Assembly (NCBI RefSeq): GCF_004342025.1 | Contig: NZ_SLWN01000005.1 | Span: 124,001-188,000 of the forward strand | Source: Kribbella steppae | GTDB taxonomy: Bacteria; Actinomycetota; Actinomycetes; Propionibacteriales; Kribbellaceae | Length of the DNA: 64,000 nt | Direction of reading: 5' to 3' | Made by a program: the position numbers and the translations under genes | Notes under the pieces: model-generated | The model's input: the letters and a program-made list of their open reading frames with translations, nothing else | Database searches by the model: none | What the model was told of the DNA's origin: nothing | Shown: positions 37,097 to 44,358 of the stretch, one piece after another | Layout of the letters: the number at the start of each line of letters is the position of its first letter | Numbering within the stretch: the first letter of the stretch is position 1

Positions 37097-38359
37097 GTGA
37101 GCTTGTCTGAGCCGGTCGGGAGCCAGGCTCCCCATCTGGTGATTCGCAGCCAGCCCGTCGACGGGGTGTCGGCCCAGCTGATGGACCATCTACCCGCCGA
37201 GGGCGGGCTGGCCTGGGTACGACGCGGCGACGGTCACGTCGGCTGGGGTGTCGCCGCCCGCCTCGACATTGCCGGTGGCAACCGCTTCCAGGAGGCGATC
37301 GCCTGGTGGAAGGAACTGGTCGCGGCCGCGGTGGTCCGCGACGAGGTCGGCGTACCGGGGTCCGGGCTGCTGTGCTTCGGGTCGTTCGGGTTCACCGACG
37401 AAGACCTGAGTCAGCTGGTCGTGCCCGAGGTGATCATCGGCCGTCGGGGCGGGACCACCTGGGTGACCACGGTCTCGCCGGCGAGCTCGCTGGCCGCGCC
37501 GCCGGAGCTCGTCACCCACGAGCCGTCACCGGTGCACGACATCGCGTTCTCGGACGGCGCGCGATCCGGTACCGACTGGTCGAGCATCGTCGCGGACGCG
37601 ATCAAGCGGATCACCGGCGGTGAGCTGGACAAGGTGGTGCTGGCGCGCGACCTGATCGCGATCGCCGAGCAGCCGATCGACCTGCGCTGGCCGTTGCGCC
37701 AGCTCGCGTCGGCGTACCCGAACTGCTGGACGTTCTCCGTCGACGGCCTGATCGGGGCGACTCCCGAGCTCCTGGTCCGGCGGGAGAAGGGGCTGATCAC
37801 GTCCCGGGTGCTGGCCGGGACCATCCGCCGTACCGGGGACGACGCTCACGACCTCGCGCTGGCCGCGTCGCTGGCCCGGTCGAGCAAGGACCTGGAGGAG
37901 CACGAGTTCGCGGTCCGCTCGGTCGCCGACGCACTGAAGCCGCACTGTACGTCGATGAACGTGCCGGAGACCCCGTTCGTCCTGCACCTGCCGAACGTGA
38001 TGCACCTGGCCACCGACGTCGCCGGAGTCGCCGCCAACGGCGCTTCCGCGCTCGGCCTGGCCGCCGCACTGCACCCGTCCGCGGCGGTCTGCGGTACGCC
38101 GACCGACCTGGCCCGCGACCTGATCGGCGAGATCGAGGGGATGCGGCGCGGCCGGTTCAGCGGACCGGTCGGCTGGCTGGACGCGGCCGGCGACGGCGAG
38201 TGGTGTATCGCGCTGCGCTGCGGCCAGGCCGACCCGGACGACCCGCGGCGGATGCGCCTGTTCGCCGGCGCGGGCATCGTGGCCGGCTCCGATCCGGTAG
38301 CCGAGCTGGCCGAGACGAATGCCAAGCTGGTTCCGATGAGAGACGCGTTGGGAGACTGA
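37097..38359 (+). CDS. menF: Isochorismate synthase
   Basis: The 420-residue chorismate-binding enzyme converts chorismate to isochorismate for menaquinone. Characteristic regions are GELDKVVLARDL, the TPELLVRRE and SRVLAGTIRRTG segments, SSKDLEEHEF, HPSAAVCGTP, GPVGWLDAAGDGEW and the final AGAGIVAGSDPVAELAETNAK. Isochorismate synthases for siderophores look alike, but men genes on both sides favour the menaquinone role. GTG 37097 is seven bases after GAGGAG. The MBL-fold gene starts two bases beyond its stop. Confidence 0.92.
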   Translation: MSLSEPVGSQAPHLVIRSQPVDGVSAQLMDHLPAEGGLAWVRRGDGHVGWGVAARLDIAGGNRFQEAIAWWKELVAAAVVRDEVGVPGSGLLCFGSFGFTDEDLSQLVVPEVIIGRRGGTTWVTTVSPASSLAAPPELVTHEPSPVHDIAFSDGARSGTDWSSIVADAIKRITGGELDKVVLARDLIAIAEQPIDLRWPLRQLASAYPNCWTFSVDGLIGATPELLVRREKGLITSRVLAGTIRRTGDDAHDLALAASLARSSKDLEEHEFAVRSVADALKPHCTSMNVPETPFVLHLPNVMHLATDVAGVAANGASALGLAAALHPSAAVCGTPTDLARDLIGEIEGMRRGRFSGPVGWLDAAGDGEWCIALRCGQADPDDPRRMRLFAGAGIVAGSDPVAELAETNAKLVPMRDALGD

Positions 38360-38361
38360 GG

Positions 38362-38982
38362 GTGAAGCTGACCAAGTTCGCGCATGCCTGTGTCCGGCTG
38401 GAGAAGGACGGGAAGGTCCTGCTCGTCGATCCGGGAACGTTCAGCGAGGACGCCGTGTTCGAGCGCGCCGACGCGATCCTGGTCACGCACGAGCACCCGG
38501 ACCACCTGGACGTGGAGCGGCTGAAGCTCTTGGATGCGCCGGTCTACACGAACGCCGGTGTCGCCGCGCAGCTCGCGGATCTGGGTGACCGGGTCAGCGT
38601 GGTCGCGGACGGCCAGTCCTTCGAGGCGGCCGGCTTCGCGGTACGTGCCTATGGCAAGGACCACGCGGTGATCCTGCCGGAGCTGGGTGTTCCGTGCGAG
38701 AACGTCGGCTACCTGATCGAGGACGCCGTCTACCACCCGGGCGACTCGTTCACCCAGCCCGACCGTCAGGTGCACACCAACCTGGTCCCGATCTCCGGCC
38801 CGTGGTTCTCGCTGCCGCCGGCGATCGAGTACGCCCGCGCGATCACGTCCGAGCAGACGATCGGCATCCACGACGGCCTGCTCAGCCCGATCGGCCTCGG
38901 CATGATGAAGCGCTGGCTGGGCGAACAGGGCGGCCGCCCCTACCTCGGCCTGGCCCCAGGCGAGTCCACCGAGCTCAACTGA
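38362..38982 (+). CDS. MBL-fold metallo-hydrolase (UlaG/YtnP-like)
   Basis: The 206-residue protein has the metallo-beta-lactamase motif THEHPDHLD (metal-binding H-x-H-x-D-H), preceded by LLVDPGTF. Further ligands lie in VYHPGDSFTQPD and GIHDGLLS. It resembles L-ascorbate-6-phosphate-lactonase-like hydrolases. The GTG is two bases past the menF stop, so the pair is an operon, but a menaquinone role is not known. It could remove a dead-end intermediate; that is a guess. Confidence 0.88.
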   Translation: MKLTKFAHACVRLEKDGKVLLVDPGTFSEDAVFERADAILVTHEHPDHLDVERLKLLDAPVYTNAGVAAQLADLGDRVSVVADGQSFEAAGFAVRAYGKDHAVILPELGVPCENVGYLIEDAVYHPGDSFTQPDRQVHTNLVPISGPWFSLPPAIEYARAITSEQTIGIHDGLLSPIGLGMMKRWLGEQGGRPYLGLAPGESTELN

Positions 38983-39152
38983 CATCTGTCACCGCTTCCG
39001 GACTCCTATGCCGCGGGCGGCTCACCCGCAGGTACGGCGGCCGGCCTGGCTGCAAACCGACAGGACGTATACGCCCACTGCCAGCCACTCCCCGCCTGAG
39101 CCCACCGGGTATCCGACTCGATCGCCAGACACCTCCTGTCGAACTGCACCAA
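38983..39152. other. Non-coding stretch downstream of the MBL-fold gene
   Basis: No gene, RNA or clear terminator is visible. Together with the decayed acetyltransferase copy beyond it, the space between the MBL-fold gene and the intact GNAT gene is 467 bases without an intact gene. The part nearest the pseudogene may hold its further-decayed C-terminal half. Confidence 0.4.
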
Positions 39153-39453
39153 TCACGACGCTCGACGAACTGGTGGAGCTTGTGCAGGCGGCTCCGCTCC
39201 GACCCGCGGAAGGTTCTGCCGGTCCTCGCGGCATGGCTCCCCAGGTTGATCCCGTACAACGCCGTACTCACCACGGCGCCGACCGCCTCGTCGCCCTCGT
39301 GCACGGACACCGGCGGTTCCGGGTCGGTCAGGATGCCGCGGATCCGGTCCGCGGTACCGGTCAGCAGGGCGGTGTTGAGTACCGGATCGCGTTGCAGGAA
39401 AGGGAAGCGATGTCCTTGAAGACAGCGGGGTCACTGGTGCTCCGCGCGATCAT
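39153..39453 (-). pseudogene. Truncated, frameshifted tandem copy of the GNAT acetyltransferase gene
   Basis: Reading from 39453, MIARSTSDPAVFKD aligns with MDVRVTSDAAAFEQ of the intact gene at 39450-40277. One missing base shifts the frame, after which FPFLQRDPVLNT aligns with FPFLQRDPVLHT and SVHEGDEAVGAVV with SVHDGADVVGAAM. Similarity fades after about 80 codons, and the acetyl-CoA-binding half is not recognisable. The ATG overlaps the stop of the intact gene (ATGA), so it was once the second gene of a translationally coupled pair. The lower boundary is approximate. Confidence 0.7.
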
Positions 39454-40277
39454 GCGGTGAACTCGACGTCGACGAAATCCGCGACCTGGCGGTAGCCGGC
39501 CTGGTGGTAGATCTTGTTCGAGGTCGGGTTGGCCAGGTCGGTGTAGAGGCACGCCTGGTTGCCCTGCGCAAGGATCTCGGCGGACACGTGGCTGGTGAGC
39601 GCACCGGCGTACCCACGCCGGCGGTGCTCGGGCGGCGTGTAGACCGGCCCGACCCGGCAGACCCCGAAGACCGGATGGTGGTAGCTGACCATGCTCACCG
39701 GCTCACCACCGGCCTCCCACATCCAGAGTCGCCCGTCGCGCAGGTGCTCTCTGGCCCAGTCCAGGCGGTCGGCGCCGAGCTCCTCAGGGAAGCCGTCCTT
39801 CACCCAGTCCGCGACCAACTCGACCTCGTCGTCCTTCATCAGCCGCGGTGAGCCGTCCGCCGACAGTGGCGTCAGCGTGCCGAGCTTGTGCAGGCGGGTG
39901 GCCTTGCTCTCGGTCGCCGTACCGCCGCGCCGCTCGCACCAGCGGTCGGCGAATCGCTGGGCGGCAGGTCGATCGCCCGCCACGCCGATCTGGTCGGTCA
40001 GTACGTCGAGATACGCGTCGGCGACCGCCTCGGCGTACTCAGGTCGCAGCGCGCCGAGGTAGACCATCCGCCCCGGGGTCCGCATCGCGGCGCCGACCAC
40101 ATCGGCTCCGTCGTGGACCGAGGCGAAGTACGACGGCTCGTCCACCACGGCGCCGGCTCCGGCGGCGCGTTGGTGGACGTTGCTCATGATGAGGGTGTGC
40201 AGCACCGGATCCCGTTGCAGGAAAGGGAAGACCGTCTGCTCGAAGGCGGCCGCGTCACTCGTCACACGCACATCCAT
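39450..40277 (-). CDS. GNAT family N-acetyltransferase
   Basis: The 275-residue protein has a GNAT fold in its C-terminal half. The acetyl-CoA loop is VYTPPEHRRRGYAGALTSHVSAEIL, followed by CLYTDLANPTSNKIYHQAGYRQV, which matches the C-terminal end of the fold. The N-terminal domain (SDAAAFEQTVFPFLQRDPVLHTLIMSN) is typical of a two-domain actinobacterial group. The acceptor is unknown. ATG 40277 is supported by alignment with the Met of the decayed copy; a GTG at 40271 is better spaced from GGAGG and is an alternative. It is divergent from the padR-like gene with 57 bases between starts. Confidence 0.87.
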   Translation of the reverse strand: MDVRVTSDAAAFEQTVFPFLQRDPVLHTLIMSNVHQRAAGAGAVVDEPSYFASVHDGADVVGAAMRTPGRMVYLGALRPEYAEAVADAYLDVLTDQIGVAGDRPAAQRFADRWCERRGGTATESKATRLHKLGTLTPLSADGSPRLMKDDEVELVADWVKDGFPEELGADRLDWAREHLRDGRLWMWEAGGEPVSMVSYHHPVFGVCRVGPVYTPPEHRRRGYAGALTSHVSAEILAQGNQACLYTDLANPTSNKIYHQAGYRQVADFVDVEFTA

Positions 40278-40322
40278 GCCTCCGGAGACTACGCCTGAGG
40301 ACCTGGGCTGGTCGCCCGGATT

Positions 40323-40328
40323 TACACT
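40323..40328 (+). promoter_or_regulatory. Candidate -10 box of the padR-like gene
   Basis: TACACT ends six bases before the ATG at 40335, with no ribosome-binding site in between, so a leaderless transcript is likely. The -35 is weak. Confidence 0.4.
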
Positions 40329-40334
40329 GCGGCT

Positions 40335-40964
40335 ATGTCCACCACGCGGTTGCTCCTGCTCGGGGTCGTGCGGATCTTCCAGCCGGCCTACGGGTACCAG
40401 CTGCGCCGCGAGCTGCTCACCTGGAACGTGCAGGAGTGGGCGAACATCAACCCCGGCTCGATCTACACCGGGCTGCGGACACTGGCCAAACACGGCTACC
40501 TGCAGGAGCTCGAGGAGGGCCCTGGTCAGCGGCCCGGGCGTACGTCGTACAAGCTGACGGCCGACGGTGACACGGAGTACTTCACGCTGCTCCGCGAGAT
40601 GCTCTGGACCGTGGACGGCTTCCACCCGGACCGGATGCAGGCAGCGCTCAGCTTCCTCTGGTCGCTGCGCCGCGACGAGGTGCTGGCCGCGCTCGAGGCG
40701 CGGATCGTCCAGCTCGAGCAGCGCAACAAGGCTCAGCCGTTCTCGGAGCGCCAGATCCTCGAGGACCCGGCAACCCCGAACCACGTGGTCGAGATGCTCC
40801 GCATCGTCGATGCCCGCGACCGCGGCGAGCTCGAGTGGACCAGGTCCTTCCGCGACCGGATCGCCGACGGCAGCTACGCCTTCGCCGGCGAACCGGCCGA
40901 CTGGACGCCGTACCCGGGCATGATCACCCTCTGGGGCGAGATCCCCAGCCCGCCCGCCGACTGA
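40335..40964 (+). CDS. PadR family transcriptional regulator
   Basis: The 209-residue protein has a PadR winged helix in its first about 85 residues (AYGYQLRRELL, then INPGSIYTGLRTLAKHGYLQELEE, wing RTSYKLTADGDTEY). A longer C-terminal helical domain probably mediates dimerisation and ligand response. It sits 73 bases upstream of a drug-type ABC exporter on the same strand, and a twin operator-like sequence covers the exporter promoter. By analogy with LmrR-type regulators it probably represses the exporter until a substrate binds. Confidence 0.9.
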   Translation: MSTTRLLLLGVVRIFQPAYGYQLRRELLTWNVQEWANINPGSIYTGLRTLAKHGYLQELEEGPGQRPGRTSYKLTADGDTEYFTLLREMLWTVDGFHPDRMQAALSFLWSLRRDEVLAALEARIVQLEQRNKAQPFSERQILEDPATPNHVVEMLRIVDARDRGELEWTRSFRDRIADGSYAFAGEPADWTPYPGMITLWGEIPSPPAD

Positions 40965-40995
40965 CCGCGCTCAGCCCGCTCCGGGCGGCGACCAA

Positions 40996-41030
40996 TCAAC
41001 GTTGACTATTCAAAGTTGATTAGTCAGACT
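40996..41030 (+). promoter_or_regulatory. Promoter with twin operator-like repeats upstream of the ABC exporter
   Basis: TCAACGTTGA (40996-41005) is a perfect palindrome, repeated 14 bases later as TCAAAGTTGA (41010-41019). They overlap TTGACT (41002-41007), a good -35 box. CAGACT (41025-41030) lies 17 bases further on as a weak -10, placing transcription start at the ATG near 41038 (leaderless). The PadR protein encoded just upstream is the obvious candidate repressor. Confidence 0.6.
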
Positions 41031-41037
41031 TGCCCGC

Positions 41038-42027
41038 ATGATGATCGAAGCGCGCGGACTAGTGCGTACTTTCAAGACCAAACGCGGCCCGGTGGAGGCC
41101 GTGCAGGGGGTAGATCTGGATGTCGCCGACGGGGAGATCGTCGGCTTCCTCGGGCCGAACGGGGCCGGCAAGACCACCACGATGCGGATGCTGGCGACCC
41201 TGATCAAGCCGACCGCCGGGACCGCGACCGTGGCCGGTTGCGACCTGGCCAAGGACCCAGTCGGGGTCCGCCGCGGCATCGGGTACGTGTCGCAGAGCGG
41301 CTCGACCCTGCCGGAGGCGATCGCCGGCGACGAGGTCGTCGACCACGCCCGGCTGTACGGCGTACCGAAGGCCAAGGCGGCCGCGGACGGTCAACGGCTG
41401 TTCGAGGAACTCGACCTGCCCGGCCTGTGGCGGCGGCAGTGCAAGACCCTGTCCGGCGGCCAGCGGCGCCGGCTCGACATCGTGATGGGGCTGATCCACG
41501 ACCCGAAGTTGATCTTCCTGGACGAGCCGACCACCGGTCTCGACCCGCAGGCCCGGGCGAACCTGTGGCAGCACATCCGCGGTCTCCGCGACCGCGGTGC
41601 GACGATCTTCCTCACCACCCACTACCTGGACGAGGCGGACGCGCTCTGCGACCGGATCCTGGTCATCGACCACGGCAAGATCGTTGCCGCCGGCACCCCG
41701 GACACGCTGAAGCAGCAGGTCTCCGGCGACGCGGTCCGGCTCAGCCTCGCCGACGCCGACCAGGCGTCCGCGGTGACCAAGATCGTGCAGGAACTGGACG
41801 GCGCGACCGAGTTCGAGACCGACGGTGACGTGGTCGGTTTCCGGATCCCGCGCGGCGGTTCGGTGCTGCCCGGCCTGCTCCGCCAGATCGATGCCCAGGG
41901 CGTCGAGTTGGCCGGTGTCGAGGTGCACCGCCCGACTCTTGACGACGTGTTCCTGACCATGACCGGCCGCTCGCTGCGCGACGACGAGACCGCAGCCAAG
42001 CCGCAGACCGAGGAGGCCGTGGCATGA
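41038..42027 (+). CDS. ABC transporter ATP-binding protein, DrrA-type drug exporter
   Basis: The 329-residue ATPase has Walker A GPNGAGKTTT (from 39), the signature LSGGQRRR (138-145), Walker B LIFLDEPTTGLD (158-169) and the switch histidine in LTTHYLDEADALCDRI. The C-terminal about 100 residues, ending in HRPTLDDVFLTMTGRSLRD, are the DrrA-specific domain. It powers export of hydrophobic drugs or antibiotics with the permease encoded next. Two adjacent ATG codons (41038, 41041) open the gene. Its stop overlaps the permease ATG. Confidence 0.93.
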   Translation: MMIEARGLVRTFKTKRGPVEAVQGVDLDVADGEIVGFLGPNGAGKTTTMRMLATLIKPTAGTATVAGCDLAKDPVGVRRGIGYVSQSGSTLPEAIAGDEVVDHARLYGVPKAKAAADGQRLFEELDLPGLWRRQCKTLSGGQRRRLDIVMGLIHDPKLIFLDEPTTGLDPQARANLWQHIRGLRDRGATIFLTTHYLDEADALCDRILVIDHGKIVAAGTPDTLKQQVSGDAVRLSLADADQASAVTKIVQELDGATEFETDGDVVGFRIPRGGSVLPGLLRQIDAQGVELAGVEVHRPTLDDVFLTMTGRSLRDDETAAKPQTEEAVA

Positions 42028-42788
42028 CCGTCCTTCGTGAGACCTGGATCGTCTTCCATCGCTCGATGCGGCTGACCCTGCGCAACCCGATGTGGGCGAT
42101 CCTGATGCTCAGCCAGCCGCTGATGTATCTGTTCCTGTTCGGCCCACTGCTGAAGCCGATCACCGCGCAGATCAGCCAGGGTGCGACCACCAACGCGTAC
42201 CAGGTGTTCATCCCCGGCCTGATCGTCCAGCTCGGCATGTTCGGCGCGATGTTCGTCGGCTTCGGCCTGATCGCGGAGTACCGGGCCGGCGTGATCGAGG
42301 CCGACCGGGTGACCCCGGCCTCCCGGATATCCCTGATGGCAGGGCGCGTACTGCGGGATGTCGTCGTACTGGTCGTGCAGACGCTGGTGTTGCTGATCGC
42401 CGCGGTCCCGCTCGGTCTGCGGGCGCCGTGGGGCGGCGTACTGCTGTCGCTGGTGATCGTCGCCCTGCTCGGCGCCACGTTCGCCTCGCTGTCGTACTCG
42501 GTCGCGCTCATCACCAAGAGCGAGGACGCACTGGCCCCGTTGCTGAACGGGATCGCCATGCCGCTCCTGCTGCTGTCCGGCATCCTGCTGCCGATGCAGA
42601 TCGGCCCGGAGTGGCTGCAGCGGTTGTCCGACATCAGCCCGCTCAAGCACGTGGTGAACGGGGTGCGGGCACTCTTCCGCGGCGACATCAGCAACAGCTC
42701 GTCGCTGTGGGGCCTGTTCTGGGTCGTCCTGCTCACGATCATCGGTCTGACCGTCGGCGCCCGGACCTTCCGGAAGGAATCCGCTTAG
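42024..42788 (+). CDS. ABC-2 type permease, DrrB-type drug exporter subunit
   Basis: The 254-residue protein has six membrane segments and the ABC-2 permease pattern: PMWAILMLSQPLMYLFLFGPLL, FGLIAEYRAGVIEADRVTPASR and SDISPLKHVVNGVRALFRGD. It pairs with the upstream ATPase (ATGA overlap). The substrate is unknown. Its stop codon lies at the very edge of a long inverted repeat at 42787-42860. Confidence 0.92.
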   Translation: MTVLRETWIVFHRSMRLTLRNPMWAILMLSQPLMYLFLFGPLLKPITAQISQGATTNAYQVFIPGLIVQLGMFGAMFVGFGLIAEYRAGVIEADRVTPASRISLMAGRVLRDVVVLVVQTLVLLIAAVPLGLRAPWGGVLLSLVIVALLGATFASLSYSVALITKSEDALAPLLNGIAMPLLLLSGILLPMQIGPEWLQRLSDISPLKHVVNGVRALFRGDISNSSSLWGLFWVVLLTIIGLTVGARTFRKESA

Positions 42789-42860
42789 CCTCAATCCGTG
42801 GATCCTGGCAGCAGCGAGCAGGTGCTCGGCGGAGTGCGGCAGGATCCACGGATTGAGGCT
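42787..42860. repeat. Long perfect inverted repeat (21-bp arms) after the ABC operon
   Basis: A 21-base arm (42787-42807, AGCCTCAATCCGTGG then ATCCTG) is repeated exactly in inverse orientation at 42840-42860, separated by 32 bases. The left arm includes the last two bases of the permease stop codon. No T-run follows, and the arms are longer than in other hairpins of the window. It could be a terminator, a regulator site or a small mobile repeat. Confidence 0.85.
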
Positions 42861-42900
42861 TAGGTAAGGCGCTGTTCATCGGGGAGTCGCCGGGCCGGGT

Positions 42901-42906
42901 TAGCGT
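42901..42906 (+). promoter_or_regulatory. Candidate -10 box of the mannosyltransferase gene
   Basis: TAGCGT ends six bases before the ATG at 42913, suggesting leaderless transcription. There is no Shine-Dalgarno sequence and the -35 is weak. Confidence 0.35.
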
Positions 42907-42912
42907 CCGGGC

Positions 42913-44358
42913 ATGCGCTCGCCGATGGTCCGTGGGGTGGTCGGCTCCGTCGTAGTCGCCGTGGCGAGCCTGGTGACCTCGGTGGTGCCGCCCTCCTCGT
43001 GGGTGGCGTCGTTTCCGATCACCGGCGACCTGCGGGCCACTCTGCCCGGCCGGATGGTCGGACTGTCGTTCATGGTGGCCGGGCTCGGGCTGATGGCTTG
43101 GGCCTGGCTATCCGTGGGGCGGAAGGTCATGGCCGGGCTACGGCCTCCGGTACTGCGCATGGCGGCGTGCTGGAGTGTGCCGCTGCTCCTGATCCCGCCA
43201 CTGTTCAGCCGGGACGCGTGGAGCTACGCCGCGCAGGGTGCCCTCGTTGCCGAGGGCTTCAACCCGTACGACGTGGGCCCTGGCGTCCTGTCCGGTCACA
43301 TCGTCGAGGCCGTCGACCCGATGTGGTTGCAGACGCCGGCGCCGTACGGACCACTACCTCTCGCGTACGGCGGCCTGGTCGCGCGACTCACCATGGACCC
43401 GTACGTGCTGATGCTGGCGCACCGGCTGCTCGCCGTACTGGGCATCGTGCTGATCGCTTGGGCCGTGCCACGGCTGGCGACCGCGTGCCGGGTGGACCCG
43501 GTGTTCGCGACGTGGTTGGTGGTCGCCAACCCGGTGCTGATCACGCATGGCATTGGCGCCGCGCACAACGACGTACTGATGCTTGGACTGGCTTGTAGTG
43601 CGTTTGCTTTGGCTCTGATGGGTCGGTGGGGAACTGCGGCGGTTGTAGCTGGTGCAGCGGCTGCGGTGAAGCTGCCGGGTGGGCTGGTGGTGATCGCCAT
43701 TGCCGCGGTGATGAGCCCGCTGGCTGGGCGGGCTCTTCGTTTCGCGAGTCTGGCAATCGCCGGTGCGGTGTCGGTGCTCACGCTGGTGACCATCGGTGAG
43801 CTGACTGGCGTGGGGTCAGGGTGGCTGGGTGCCCTCGACGTACCCGGGCTGGTCCGTTCACCCTTCTCGATCGCGAACCTGATCGGGATGGCCGCGTCCG
43901 GCGTACTCGGATGGCTGGGCGAGGACACCGCTGCCGACCAGGCGCTCCAGATCGTCCGGCTGGTCGGGATGATCGCGGCCGTCACGCTGATCGTCGTACT
44001 GAGCCTCAGGTCGTCCGTCCATCACGCCGCGCGGGCTGTGGGCATCGCCCTGCTCGCGGTGGTCGTCTTGGGGCCGAGCGCGCACGACTGGTACTTCCTG
44101 TGGTGCCTGCCGTTCCTGGCCGTCGCCCGCCCCGGCCGCCGGCTGACCACCACCATCACCGCGGTCAGCCTCATCTTCACCATCGCCGCCCCACTCAACT
44201 CCTCCCTCCGCGGCGCAACCATCCCCATCCTCACCACCACAGCCCTAGCCATCGCCACCATCGCCCCCCTCCTCAACCACCTGCGCACGCTCCATCCAGT
44301 GCGCAAGTCCAAGGCTGCGGTGCCGATTGAGGAGCCTGCCCGGGTTAGAGCTGCCTGA
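42913..44358 (+). CDS. Polyprenol phosphomannose-dependent alpha-1,6-mannosyltransferase family (MptB-like)
   Basis: The 481-residue GT-C fold membrane protein has about 12-13 membrane segments. The first periplasmic loop carries LFSRDAWSYAAQGALVAEGFNPYDVGP, the acidic/aromatic motif of MptA/MptB enzymes, followed by TPAPYGPLPLAYGG. In mycobacteria and corynebacteria these enzymes build the alpha-1,6-mannan core of lipomannan from polyprenyl-phosphomannose. Whether this organism makes such a glycan is not known from the window. Its last 14 bases overlap the 3' end of menD. Confidence 0.82.
   Translation: MRSPMVRGVVGSVVVAVASLVTSVVPPSSWVASFPITGDLRATLPGRMVGLSFMVAGLGLMAWAWLSVGRKVMAGLRPPVLRMAACWSVPLLLIPPLFSRDAWSYAAQGALVAEGFNPYDVGPGVLSGHIVEAVDPMWLQTPAPYGPLPLAYGGLVARLTMDPYVLMLAHRLLAVLGIVLIAWAVPRLATACRVDPVFATWLVVANPVLITHGIGAAHNDVLMLGLACSAFALALMGRWGTAAVVAGAAAAVKLPGGLVVIAIAAVMSPLAGRALRFASLAIAGAVSVLTLVTIGELTGVGSGWLGALDVPGLVRSPFSIANLIGMAASGVLGWLGEDTAADQALQIVRLVGMIAAVTLIVVLSLRSSVHHAARAVGIALLAVVVLGPSAHDWYFLWCLPFLAVARPGRRLTTTITAVSLIFTIAAPLNSSLRGATIPILTTTALAIATIAPLLNHLRTLHPVRKSKAAVPIEEPARVRAA

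Noticed and set aside
42787..42860. Terminal inverted repeats of an insertion sequence
   Set aside because: Only 32 bases lie between the arms and no transposase or target duplication is visible.
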